Of a stretch of 36,122 nucleotides of DNA, positions 6,177-12,354 are shown piece by piece. The notes beneath the pieces were generated by a model. It saw only the letters and a list, made by a program, of their open reading frames with translations, did not search any database and was not told the DNA's origin. The translations under genes and the position numbers were made by a program. This DNA comes from a virus: IMG/VR virus record IMGVR_UViG_3300042507_001126, positions 1 to 36,122 of that record. One strand, 5' to 3'. Numbering within the stretch: position 1 is the stretch's first letter; every line of letters starts with the position of its first letter.

Positions 6177-6596
6177 TCAAGCCCTACTGTAAACAGTGAT
6201 TTGAGAATGGTTCGTGTAGTTCTGCTGCATGATTGTCACCTCACGCTTTGTAAAGATGGCTTGATCTTTGTTGCGCCAGTTGAAGGCATTGCCTGTTGAC
6301 TTGGCTGTGCCATCTTCCCAAGCATCAGATTCAATTTCTTGATCTTGCACAACACAAACTTTTGGCTGTTGCTTTTGTGCAACAAATGATTTGCCTGTTA
6401 ACTGGTGATGGTAGGCGTACTTGCCGTTACCTTGCAAAACTTTCTTGACGCAGACGATGTAGCCTTCTTTGACCAATGCGTCTTTGATGGCTGCTGGTGA
6501 ATCATGGAATCGTGTTGACATGCGGTTCATGATAAGTCGATGGCTTACAGGGCCATCTTTTAGTTGTTCGAGGTAGTAGAGTTTTGCTGGTAACAC
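6177..6596 (-). CDS. Winged-helix-like regulatory protein
   Basis: A 139-residue protein starting with GTG, preceded by AAGGA at nine bases. Residues 1-60 (LYYLEQLKDGPVSHRLIMNRMSTRF..AAIKDALVKEGYIVCVKK) have the helix pattern and wing of a small DNA-binding domain. The C-terminal part is polar and probably disordered. It overlaps the gene upstream by 37 bases. As a second gene of the leftward operon it could be an early regulator; family not recognised. The 114-base gap down to 6062 holds no supported gene and may carry a further promoter for the initiator. Confidence 0.65.
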   Translation of the reverse strand: MLPAKLYYLEQLKDGPVSHRLIMNRMSTRFHDSPAAIKDALVKEGYIVCVKKVLQGNGKYAYHHQLTGKSFVAQKQQPKVCVVQDQEIESDAWEDGTAKSTGNAFNWRNKDQAIFTKREVTIMQQNYTNHSQITVYSRA

Positions 6597-6760
6597 AGGT
6601 GGATTTCCTTTTTTGTGGTGAGTTCAATGGCTCGAACTAAGAGTGCAACAGTAGCTGCCTCAAAGTCGCCGGGATCAAAAGTGTATTGCTTAACAGATTG
6701 GATTGCATGGACGCAAAGCTCCTGTGCTGCAACGGTTTCGTGATGGTCTGGTGTAGTCAT
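6560..6760 (-). CDS. Hypothetical first gene of the leftward early operon
   Basis: I start it at 6760 (MTTPDHHETVAAQ), giving 66 residues. A GTG at 6865 would read across the whole divergent control region and is unlikely. No strong ribosome binding site precedes 6760, but a six-codon open frame (6777-6757, with AGG upstream) ends in ATGA over this start, so coupling to a leader peptide is possible. The helical product includes LCVHAIQSVKQYTFDPGDFEAATVALLVRA. Function unknown. Confidence 0.55.
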   Translation of the reverse strand: MTTPDHHETVAAQELCVHAIQSVKQYTFDPGDFEAATVALLVRAIELTTKKEIHLCYQQNSTTSNN

Positions 6761-6865
6761 GCTGGCAAGGTTATCATTGTTGACCTGTTTGTCTATTAGG
6801 GTTTGTCCTAGTGTTTTTTTTGTTGATGCGTCATAAGATTGAGGCTCAACAAGACAGGAGTTCAC
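6761..6865. promoter_or_regulatory. Central divergent early control region
   Basis: It lies between the leftward operon (start 6760) and the rightward operon (start 6866). It holds TTAGGGTTTGTCCTAGTG at 6796-6813, with a TAGG...CCTA dyad and the same core as the two copies near 528 and 550, a run of eight T (6813-6820), and a strong AGGAG before 6866. No convincing sigma-70 box pair is seen. Early promoters firing both ways are inferred from gene orientation. Confidence 0.55.
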
Positions 6866-7021
6866 ATGAACATCACACTTTTACGCCAAGCACGGCAATT
6901 GTTTCAAACATACAATGCGCCGCCTGAAGTTATCCGCAGCTACCAACGCAAGTGGGCGCGATCTGTTCATCAACTTGGTTCTAACTGGCTGCTAGCTCAA
7001 CAAATTACGAGAGTGCAATGA
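6866..7021 (+). CDS. Hypothetical small basic protein
   Basis: The start at 6866 has AGGAG seven bases upstream; an in-frame ATG at 6839 does not. The 51-residue product is basic and helical (LLRQARQLFQTYNAPPEVIRSYQ then KWARSVHQLGSNWLLAQ). It recalls a conserved unnamed first gene of recombination operons in Burkholderiales phages. Its stop overlaps the Erf start by ATGA. Function unknown, but its place suggests a link to recombination. Confidence 0.68.
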   Translation: MNITLLRQARQLFQTYNAPPEVIRSYQRKWARSVHQLGSNWLLAQQITRVQ

Positions 7022-7590
7022 AAGTTTATCAAGCAATCAACAAAGTCCAAGCTGAACTTGCAAAACAAGGCATTGGCAAAGATCGTAAAAACCAAGCGCA
7101 AGGCTACAAATTCAGGTCTATTGATGACGTTTACAACGTGTTGTCATCAATTCTTGCTGAAAACAATCTTTGTGTTTTGCCACGCATTTTGTCACGCGAT
7201 CTTAGATTGGCAGAAACAAAAAGTGGTGGCTCAATGCACTATGTCACAGTGGAAGCTGAATTTGACTTTGTTTCAAGTGAAGACGGAACAAAACACACTG
7301 TAAAAAGTTATGGTGAAGCAATGGATTCAGGCGACAAAGCAACCAACAAAGCAATGTCGGCAGCTCACAAATATGCAATGTTAATGGCGTTTTCTATTCC
7401 CACAGAAGGCGACAATGACCCTGACCAAGCGCCACAAGAAGTTAAAAAACCAGCATTGACCAACAGCCGGTTTGATAACGCAGTGCAAAAAATCATTGCA
7501 AAGGCATACACAGTTGAACAATTGCGTGACACCTTTACTTTGACAGCAGAGCAAGAAGCTGCATTGGTACAGGCGTTAGCAAATGCTTAA
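7018..7590 (+). CDS. erf: Erf-family single-strand annealing protein
   Basis: A 190-residue ERF-type recombinase that anneals complementary single strands in phage recombination. The family signature is clear: KVQAELAKQGIGKDRKNQAQGYKFRSIDDVYNVLSSILAENNL near the N-terminus, then a VEAEFDF strand, and YGEAMDSGDKATNKAMSAAHKYAMLMAF around residues 98-126. The C-terminal tail is variable, as usual. It is ATGA-coupled to the gene before and overlaps the exonuclease gene after by eight bases, forming an annealing protein and exonuclease pair with SSB next. Confidence 0.88.
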   Translation: MKVYQAINKVQAELAKQGIGKDRKNQAQGYKFRSIDDVYNVLSSILAENNLCVLPRILSRDLRLAETKSGGSMHYVTVEAEFDFVSSEDGTKHTVKSYGEAMDSGDKATNKAMSAAHKYAMLMAFSIPTEGDNDPDQAPQEVKKPALTNSRFDNAVQKIIAKAYTVEQLRDTFTLTAEQEAALVQALANA

Positions 7591-8218
7591 ATTTAGAGCA
7601 TCATCACTAGCTGAAATCATGACCGACCCCAAGGGCAAAGATGAAACTTTGTCTGTAGGGGCTAAGACAGCCATCATTAAACAGGCCAAAGAGTTCATCT
7701 ACGGCTATGACGAAATCATCACTTCAAAATACATGACTAAGGGTCTTGAGGTTGAAGATCAATCTATTGAACTGCTTAACTCTGTGCTGTTTAAAAACTT
7801 TGTTAAAAACACTGAACGCAAAACTAATGATTGGATTACTGGTGAGTGCGACATTGTTGGCGACAACAAAATTCACGACATTAAATCATCGTGGTCGCTG
7901 TCTACTTTCCCTGTTTTGTCTTATCAAGGTGAAGATAAAACCTATGAATGGCAGGGCAGGGCATACATGATGTTGTGGGACATGGATGAATTTGAGATCG
8001 ACTATTGCTTGGTGTCTACACCAGAGCATTTGATTGGTTACGAGAATCCAGCCATCCACAATGTTGACCACATTGCACCCGAACTCAGGGTTACAAGAGT
8101 TTTTTACAAGCGTGACAAGGCGCTTGAAGACAAAATAAAAAAGAAGGTAGAGGAGGCAAACGTGTTTTATCAACAAATCATCAAGCAAATCTCGCAAGAG
8201 CATGAAGGAAATCTATGA
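7583..8218 (+). CDS. YqaJ/lambda-exonuclease-like PD-(D/E)XK exonuclease
   Basis: A 211-residue nuclease of the YqaJ/lambda exo type. The core reads ITGECD90IVGDNKIHD99IK101, giving D...D-x-K, with an upstream helix KGLEVEDQSIELL supplying the conserved Glu (E58) and YEWQGRAYMML as the later Gln-containing helix. It should resect double-strand ends to make 3-prime tails for the Erf protein. It overlaps erf by eight bases and ssb by ATGA, so the three are probably made together. Confidence 0.84.
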   Translation: MLKFRASSLAEIMTDPKGKDETLSVGAKTAIIKQAKEFIYGYDEIITSKYMTKGLEVEDQSIELLNSVLFKNFVKNTERKTNDWITGECDIVGDNKIHDIKSSWSLSTFPVLSYQGEDKTYEWQGRAYMMLWDMDEFEIDYCLVSTPEHLIGYENPAIHNVDHIAPELRVTRVFYKRDKALEDKIKKKVEEANVFYQQIIKQISQEHEGNL

Positions 8219-8598
8219 ATAATTTGACAGTCGCTGGTCAGCTTGGTCGTGACGCTGAAGTAAGGTTTTTGCCTAATGGCGATCCTGTAGCAAACTTTTC
8301 TGTTGCCGATAGCCAAGGCAAAGACAAAGACGCTATCTGGTGGAATTGCCAGTTGTTTGGCAAACGTGCAGAGTCATTAGGGCAGTACCTTACTAAAGGC
8401 CAATCTGTGACGATTACAGGTAGCGTAAGCCAGCGTAAATACACTGATAAGAATGGCGTTGAAAAAATCAGCACGGACGTTCGTGTCAACGATGTTGCTT
8501 TACAAGGTGGACGCAGAGAAAGCGCAGCTCCACAAGCACAAACACCAAAACCTCAGAGCAAAGGTTTTGAAAACATGGATGATGATGTGCCATTTTAG
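8215..8598 (+). CDS. ssb: Single-stranded DNA-binding protein
   Basis: A 127-residue SSB. The OB fold starts MNNLTVAGQLGRDAEVRF, continues with ANFSVA and WWNCQLFGKRAESLGQYLTKG, then VTITGSVSQRKY; a Gln/Pro-rich linker follows. It ends in the acidic tip DDDVPF that binds host and phage partners. It is shorter than E. coli SSB, mainly in the linker. It follows the exonuclease by an ATGA overlap and protects the single strands used by the Erf system. Confidence 0.92.
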   Translation: MNNLTVAGQLGRDAEVRFLPNGDPVANFSVADSQGKDKDAIWWNCQLFGKRAESLGQYLTKGQSVTITGSVSQRKYTDKNGVEKISTDVRVNDVALQGGRRESAAPQAQTPKPQSKGFENMDDDVPF

Positions 8599-8608
8599 GA
8601 TTGATGTG

Positions 8609-8628
8609 CTATCATGTTTAAATGATAG
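8609..8628 (+). promoter_or_regulatory. Hairpin enclosing the start codon of the homing-type gene
   Basis: CTATCAT (8609-8615) and ATGATAG (8622-8628) form a perfect 7-bp stem with a 6-base loop. The right arm contains the ATG at 8622, and no good ribosome binding site is present. Such a fold would hold down translation, comparable in principle to the hairpin that controls I-TevI in phage T4. Regulation is inferred. Confidence 0.5.
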
Positions 8629-9050
8629 AACATTGGAAGCCAGTACCGAGCAAGCCGGGCATAACTGCTAGCTCACTTGGACGCATTAAATTGCCAAATA
8701 GTGTTGTAAAAATGCCATTTGGTGGAGTGCGTGAATATAAGCCAAAGGCAACATATGGAACAAAAACAAAAGCCTCAAAAACAGCAAGGCATGAGTACAT
8801 GGGAATAGTCAACAGAAAGTTTGGCAACATGAAAATTCATCGTCTTGTTTGTGAGGCTTTTTATGGATTAGCACCATTTGAACGCGCGGTAGTTATTCAC
8901 ATTGATGAAGATGCAACCAACAACAGAATAGAAAATTTGCGTTGGGGAACTCAAAAAGAAAATTTGAATATGCCAAAATTTATTGAATATTGCAAATCAC
9001 GAACGGGTGAAAACAGTTCAGTAAAAAAAGGCAAAAAAGCAAAACTTTGA
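8622..9050 (+). CDS. Free-standing HNH homing-type endonuclease (NUMOD4-HNH)
   Basis: A 142-residue protein starting with a NUMOD4-like part (EHWKPVPSKPGITASSLGRIK). The HNH_3 core follows: KIHRLVCEAFYG, VVIHIDEDATNNRIENLRWGTQKENLNM, then a short basic tail with GENSSVKKGKK like a NUMOD3 remnant. These proteins cut DNA at the site lacking their gene and spread by recombination. It lies between ssb and a winged-helix gene, both of which look intact, so it is intergenic rather than splitting a gene. The usual Asn/Asp before the first His (N/DHID) is Ile here (IHID), which may affect activity. Confidence 0.85.
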   Translation: MIEHWKPVPSKPGITASSLGRIKLPNSVVKMPFGGVREYKPKATYGTKTKASKTARHEYMGIVNRKFGNMKIHRLVCEAFYGLAPFERAVVIHIDEDATNNRIENLRWGTQKENLNMPKFIEYCKSRTGENSSVKKGKKAKL

Positions 9051-9202
9051 TTAACGGGCCTGAAAGCGAATGCTGGTTATTGGGGAAAGCTGCCTGAGAC
9101 TACAGAGAGACACCAGTGCAGCGAGTAAGGCCCACTTTAATTAAGTTAGCAATGTTATTGGCATCTAATAAGGTTGCTAACCTTCATAACTTAGGACAAG
9201 AC
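9051..9202 (+). other. Gene-less structured stretch after the homing gene
   Basis: No supported gene. Three pairings are visible: GGGCC (9056-9060) with GGCCC (9129-9133); GCTGCCTG (9089-9096) with CAG-T-GCAGC (9114-9122), one bulge; and GTTAGCAA...TTATT (9145-9159) with AATAA...TTGCTAAC (9167-9181), a 13-bp hairpin with a small internal loop. The homing-gene frame also stays open for 25 codons after its TGA. It may be a remnant of a mobile RNA element or a translational control region for the gene at 9203. Confidence 0.5.
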
Positions 9203-9514
9203 ATGAAATTCAAAGATTTTTTTGGCGGCCATCCTTTAGACCTTTTCCCAAGGGTTCGGGCGACTGATCCAATTGAGTCGTTTGAGGCGGCAGACAGCAT
9301 CAAGGAAGTTTCAGCCAAGCATCACAAGATCATCCTTGACTGCTTGGAACAACACGGGCCTCTTGGCAAAGATGGTATTGCAAGGTTAACTGGCCTTGAA
9401 AGCAATCAGGTTGCAAGACGCTTAAACGAATTGCAAATCATGTGCCTTATCGTGCTAACAGGCAAGACAGTTAAATCAAACAGTAATCGTAACGAAAGAG
9501 AGTGGACAGTATGA
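9203..9514 (+). CDS. Winged-helix DNA-binding protein
   Basis: I start it at 9203 (MKFKDFFGGHPLDLF), where AGGA lies upstream; a GTG at 9116 would run through the structured region. The 103-residue product carries a clear winged helix from about residue 36: KHHKIILDCLEQHGPLGKDGIARLTGLESNQVARRLNELQIMCLIVLTGKTVKS. From memory, similar proteins with an AREW-like end occur in Burkholderiales phages. It probably regulates phage genes. Its stop overlaps the next start by ATGA. Confidence 0.72.
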   Translation: MKFKDFFGGHPLDLFPRVRATDPIESFEAADSIKEVSAKHHKIILDCLEQHGPLGKDGIARLTGLESNQVARRLNELQIMCLIVLTGKTVKSNSNRNEREWTV

Positions 9515-9729
9515 AAACAATTGAAGCATATCAAACAGATGATGGACGCATTTTTGGTTCAATAACCGAAGCTAGAGTGCATGAAGAATGTGAAGAAATC
9601 ATGCCCCAAATTGAAGCATTTATGCAATCAGATGCTTGCAATTACAAAAGCAAACATCAACAAGCCATTATCAGAACGTCAATACTTTCTTGGGTTTTTT
9701 GGAAAGTTGATGGAGGGATCAATCAATGA
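9511..9729 (+). CDS. Hypothetical small protein
   Basis: A 72-residue protein beginning MKTIEAYQTDDGRIFGSITEARVHEE. This N-terminal pattern (short strand, then D-G-x-x-F...EA helix) is seen in many small unnamed phage proteins. The rest is helical, ending WVFWKVDGGINQ. ATGA-coupled at both ends, with GAGAGTGGA before the start. Function unknown. Confidence 0.7.
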   Translation: MKTIEAYQTDDGRIFGSITEARVHEECEEIMPQIEAFMQSDACNYKSKHQQAIIRTSILSWVFWKVDGGINQ

Positions 9730-10040
9730 AAGAAACACAATCGTTTGGCATGACAGAGTTTCAAGTCATGGAGTGGGCAAAAGCCAGAGGTATTTACGAA
9801 AACGGCACAGCATTAGGTCAAGCCAAGAAAACGCTGGAAGAAGCTGGCGAGTTGCTTGCTGCTGTTGCTAGCAATGACCGTGCTGAAATTGAAGATGCGC
9901 TTGGCGATGTGATGGTTACGCTGGTTAACGTAGCCGTTTTGTGCGACATGGATTTACGGCAGTGCTTTTACAAGGCGTTCAAAGTTATTGAGCCAAGGCA
10001 AGGCTACATGAATAAAAACGGTCAATTTGTTAAGCAGTAA
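9726..10040 (+). CDS. MazG-like nucleotide pyrophosphohydrolase
   Basis: A 104-residue MazG-type all-alpha enzyme. The metal-binding helices read KKTLEEAGELLAAV (E38, E39, E42) and EIEDALGDVMVTLVNVA (E56, D57, D61), followed by the conserved end FKVIEPRQGYMNKNGQFVK seen in phage MazG-like proteins. Such enzymes hydrolyse NTPs or dNTPs, and in phages may lower ppGpp or clear altered nucleotides. A strong GGAGG precedes the start. Its 3-prime end overlaps the convergent endolysin gene by 11 bases, with no terminator between. Confidence 0.85.
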   Translation: MKETQSFGMTEFQVMEWAKARGIYENGTALGQAKKTLEEAGELLAAVASNDRAEIEDALGDVMVTLVNVAVLCDMDLRQCFYKAFKVIEPRQGYMNKNGQFVKQ

Positions 10041-10539
10041 GAAACAAAGCAATCTCAGCCTCACGCCGTTTAACGAGTCCGGGCAGGACTTTCCCGCCTC
10101 CCTTAGTCCAAGCCCTGAAAGCGTCAGCAGCACCCTCCCAATCGCCTCTATTAGCCTTCATACGGATGGTAGAGCGTTGGAGGTTGCCTAGTCCAAAATT
10201 GAAGGATATAGAGACAAGAGCGTCAAAGCTGCCTTGACGCCCAACACAGCCGGGAACAAGTCGTAGAACACCACGTTCAAAACTTGCAACGTCATCAGCG
10301 AATAGTTTTTCGATTTCTTCTTTTGACCAGACACGGGCATCCTCCTGTCTCAGTGGCATCTCTTTGCGGATCATGGGTGTCTCTTTGCCCTCAACCCGTG
10401 CCATAGGTAGCCTGATCTGCTCTTGGTAAAGCACATGACCGTAGCCAATAGTCCAGATGTGGGCGGGGCAAAGGTAGGGCTTGTTTCTGCACCCCTCAAA
10501 GCGGTGCATTAGGTCTGCGCCAGCTTTAGATAATTTCAC
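10030..10539 (-). CDS. GH24 lysozyme-type endolysin
   Basis: I place the start at a GTG (10539) that overlaps the holin stop as GTGA and has GGAG six bases upstream; an ATG at 10569 lies inside the holin gene. The 169-residue product keeps the lysozyme triad as Glu15-x8-Cys24-x5-Thr30 (FEGCRNKPYLCPAHIWTIGYGH). Cys replaces Asp, as in P1 Lyz. SFDALVSISFNFGLGNLQRSTI and the GGGKVLPGLVKRREAE end are typical. A 35-residue insertion follows GYGH. There is no signal or SAR helix, so release should need the holin. Confidence 0.88.
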   Translation of the reverse strand: MKLSKAGADLMHRFEGCRNKPYLCPAHIWTIGYGHVLYQEQIRLPMARVEGKETPMIRKEMPLRQEDARVWSKEEIEKLFADDVASFERGVLRLVPGCVGRQGSFDALVSISFNFGLGNLQRSTIRMKANRGDWEGAADAFRAWTKGGGKVLPGLVKRREAEIALFLTA

Positions 10540-11039
10540 TTCTTGCTCCAGCCGCGAGATCCAAACCAAAAACCGATAATGCCGCCAAGCATTGCCATTT
10601 CGTCAGAGCTAAAAATGACATCGGAATACTTGATGACATCATCAATGCTGGTAATTAAGCCGGGATGATTCCACAAGTACCAAGCCATAAAAGCGTTGAT
10701 TAAAACAAGTTCAATTACGAAAATGTAAGTTACTGTTGGTCGGACTGTGCCAACGTAGCTAGAAACCCATTTAGACGCCTTTTCAAGCACTTTGGCATCG
10801 TGTTCCAAAGCAGCTTCAGTCATCTGAGCATCAGTTTGCATTTGAACTTGCTCAGTGCGAATTTCTTCTACACGGGCTTGTGCAGCAAAACCAGCAGCAG
10901 CAAGTGCCAATTCTCGTTCTGTTTGCACAGCAGCTAGTGCAAGTTCATGCTTTTGGTCGGCCTTGTTCTGAAAGTATTCCAGCAGTTTAGGCAAGCCAGA
11001 GATCAGCAGACCCCCAAGAGTTGAAAATAGTGAAAGCAT
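10536..11039 (-). CDS. 3TM-type holin
   Basis: The ATG at 11039 overlaps the upstream stop (TGATG) and has AGGGG seven bases upstream. The 167-residue protein has an N-terminal hydrophobic segment (LSLFSTLGGLLISGLPKLLEYF), an Ala/Glu-rich cytoplasmic-type coiled helix (about 30-90), a strong membrane span (TYIFVIELVLINAFMAWYLW), and a last span ending GGIIGFWFGSRGW. The (F/Y)(W/Y)FGSR end is characteristic of the 3TM holins found in GTAs and related phages. It lies directly before the endolysin. Confidence 0.76.
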   Translation of the reverse strand: MLSLFSTLGGLLISGLPKLLEYFQNKADQKHELALAAVQTERELALAAAGFAAQARVEEIRTEQVQMQTDAQMTEAALEHDAKVLEKASKWVSSYVGTVRPTVTYIFVIELVLINAFMAWYLWNHPGLITSIDDVIKYSDVIFSSDEMAMLGGIIGFWFGSRGWSKK

Positions 11040-11647
11040 CAATTACCCCTTTTGGTTAACATAGCACTGGCAATTTCCAGCATGAAACGAACTTGTTCTA
11101 GGTTCTCTGGTTGTTCAGCCCATCCAACCGTGATCTGGCCTACAAACCTATGTGAGTCAGGTGGAACACTTACTCGACAGGTAAACCCAACACCTTTTTC
11201 CAAGTACCAAAGCCCAACCTCAGACTGAGCAAAGCGGTACTCTCCACAAGGAATCTCATTGGTCATCAGCTTGATTACATCAGCATTGTTGGCAGTGTTC
11301 TGACTGAACAGCCCAACATCAATATCTTCAATGGTCTTGTCTCTACCATCCTTGGTATATGCTTTATACAGCACACGACTGTTGAACAAAGGATTGACCT
11401 TGAACACTGCAACGACCGAAGCGCCAGTTTTTTTAAGCAGCATTGAACTTGCGTCATCAGCCCTTGATGTATTTATCTCGGGTAATTTCTTAGATTCCTT
11501 GTAGGCATCAAACATGAACTCTTGGTTTTGCCACAGGAAGTAACCAGAGAAAGCCAGCACACCCATCAAAACGATAGCAAACAGCTTGAATGGTGAGTCC
11601 ACATAAGTCAGCACCTTATCAATTACGGTTACTGGTTTGTCACTCAT
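11039..11647 (-). CDS. Membrane-anchored lysis-cassette protein, unknown
   Basis: A 202-residue protein with one N-terminal membrane span (FKLFAIVLMGVLAFSGYFLW, residues 21-40) and a large C-terminal domain containing two Cys (EIPCGEYRF and GFTCRVSV), probably periplasmic. It is ATGA-coupled to the gene before. Spanin-like geometry (inner-membrane anchor plus periplasmic domain) is seen, but it lacks a coiled coil and no lipoprotein partner is visible. It could be a regulator or a lysis inhibitor; unknown. Confidence 0.66.
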   Translation of the reverse strand: MSDKPVTVIDKVLTYVDSPFKLFAIVLMGVLAFSGYFLWQNQEFMFDAYKESKKLPEINTSRADDASSMLLKKTGASVVAVFKVNPLFNSRVLYKAYTKDGRDKTIEDIDVGLFSQNTANNADVIKLMTNEIPCGEYRFAQSEVGLWYLEKGVGFTCRVSVPPDSHRFVGQITVGWAEQPENLEQVRFMLEIASAMLTKRGN

Positions 11648-12090
11648 CTTAGGTGCTTCATGTACATGATGAGGCCACCTATCATCAGCGCAGCCAAGAC
11701 CAAGGATGCCATACCAATAGCAATGTACTCAGCAATCTGTTCAAGCCTTTCCCTGCGCCTAATGGCCTCGCGTACAGCAGCTTCTTTGGCCTCCCTGCGC
11801 CTTCTGGCGGCGGTGGCTTGAAACTTAAGCCAATCCCCCCACATTCCCGGTCTGCCAGCGTAAACCATGCGTTCACGAAGTTCCTCTTCTTGCTGCCGAA
11901 GTTGCTCCAGCGCCATGAATTCTTCAAGGTCAGAGCCGCCACCCTTTTTGGTAGCTCTTTCTTGAATCGCTGCTTTGTTGTCAAAATAGTCAAACACCCG
12001 AGAGCCGAGCGCAGACAAATCTTTGCCATTTGCTAAGGCTTGCTTGATGACATTAAATGCGGCATTTGCCGCCATCAATTCAGCCAACAT
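11644..12090 (-). CDS. Coiled-coil protein with C-terminal membrane span
   Basis: A 148-residue protein. The N-terminus is MLAELMAANAAFNVIKQAL, the middle a highly charged helix (GGSDLEEFMALEQLRQQEEELRERM, then ARRRREAKEAAVREAIRRRERL). A strong membrane span sits near the C-terminus (YIAIGMASLVLAALMIGGLIMYM). This layout is shared, in my memory, with an unnamed protein found beside lysis or tail genes in several aquatic phages. A tail-anchored membrane protein; function unknown. Confidence 0.68.
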   Translation of the reverse strand: MLAELMAANAAFNVIKQALANGKDLSALGSRVFDYFDNKAAIQERATKKGGGSDLEEFMALEQLRQQEEELRERMVYAGRPGMWGDWLKFQATAARRRREAKEAAVREAIRRRERLEQIAEYIAIGMASLVLAALMIGGLIMYMKHLR

Positions 12091-12178
12091 AAAAAGCCCA
12101 AATTAAAACTTTGACGCAGTAGACAATGACCCCAACAATAAGGGCCGCTGCAATGAAGCTAACGGCCCAATCTTTCAT
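12080..12178 (-). CDS. 32-residue single-span membrane peptide
   Basis: A short gene coupled to the gene upstream by ATGA and overlapping the start of the next gene by 11 bases. The product has a charged start (MKDW) and is otherwise hydrophobic (SFIAAALIVGVIVYCVKVLIWAF), with the composition of a tiny holin or antiholin. The ribosome binding site is weak (TGTGGA). Coupling on both sides supports it. Confidence 0.55.
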   Translation of the reverse strand: MKDWAVSFIAAALIVGVIVYCVKVLIWAFYVG

Positions 12179-12354
12179 TTAAGAATCCACACAGCGGAAA
12201 ATATTGTCCCGCCCATTGACAACAGCATTACGCCAGCAGCCTTAATTAAAATGCTTTCTATGCGTTTTAATCTTGCATTAATCTGCTCGTATCGAATAGC
12301 ACAGACTTCTTCGTGTGTTGATAGTCTTGCGTCAGTTTTGTCTATCGTGGTCAT
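12175..12354 (-). CDS. XhlA-like coiled-coil and membrane protein
   Basis: A 59-residue protein starting inside the 3-prime end of the glycosyltransferase gene. Residues 1-37 form a charged helix (DARLSTHEEVCAIRYEQINARLKRIES), followed by a membrane span from about 38 to 57 ending SAVWILK. Helix-then-span in under 90 residues is the layout of XhlA-type hemolysin/holin accessory proteins. The family call is by architecture only. The next small membrane gene is coupled by ATGA. Confidence 0.58.
   Translation of the reverse strand: MTTIDKTDARLSTHEEVCAIRYEQINARLKRIESILIKAAGVMLLSMGGTIFSAVWILK

Noticed and set aside
6560-6865. Long form of the first leftward gene starting with GTG at 6865
   Set aside because: It would cover the entire divergent control region and the ribosome binding site of the opposite gene.
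9051-9202. A full group I intron around the homing gene
   Set aside because: Both flanking genes (ssb and the winged-helix gene) look intact and the 3-prime catalytic element is not seen; kept only as a tentative structured region.
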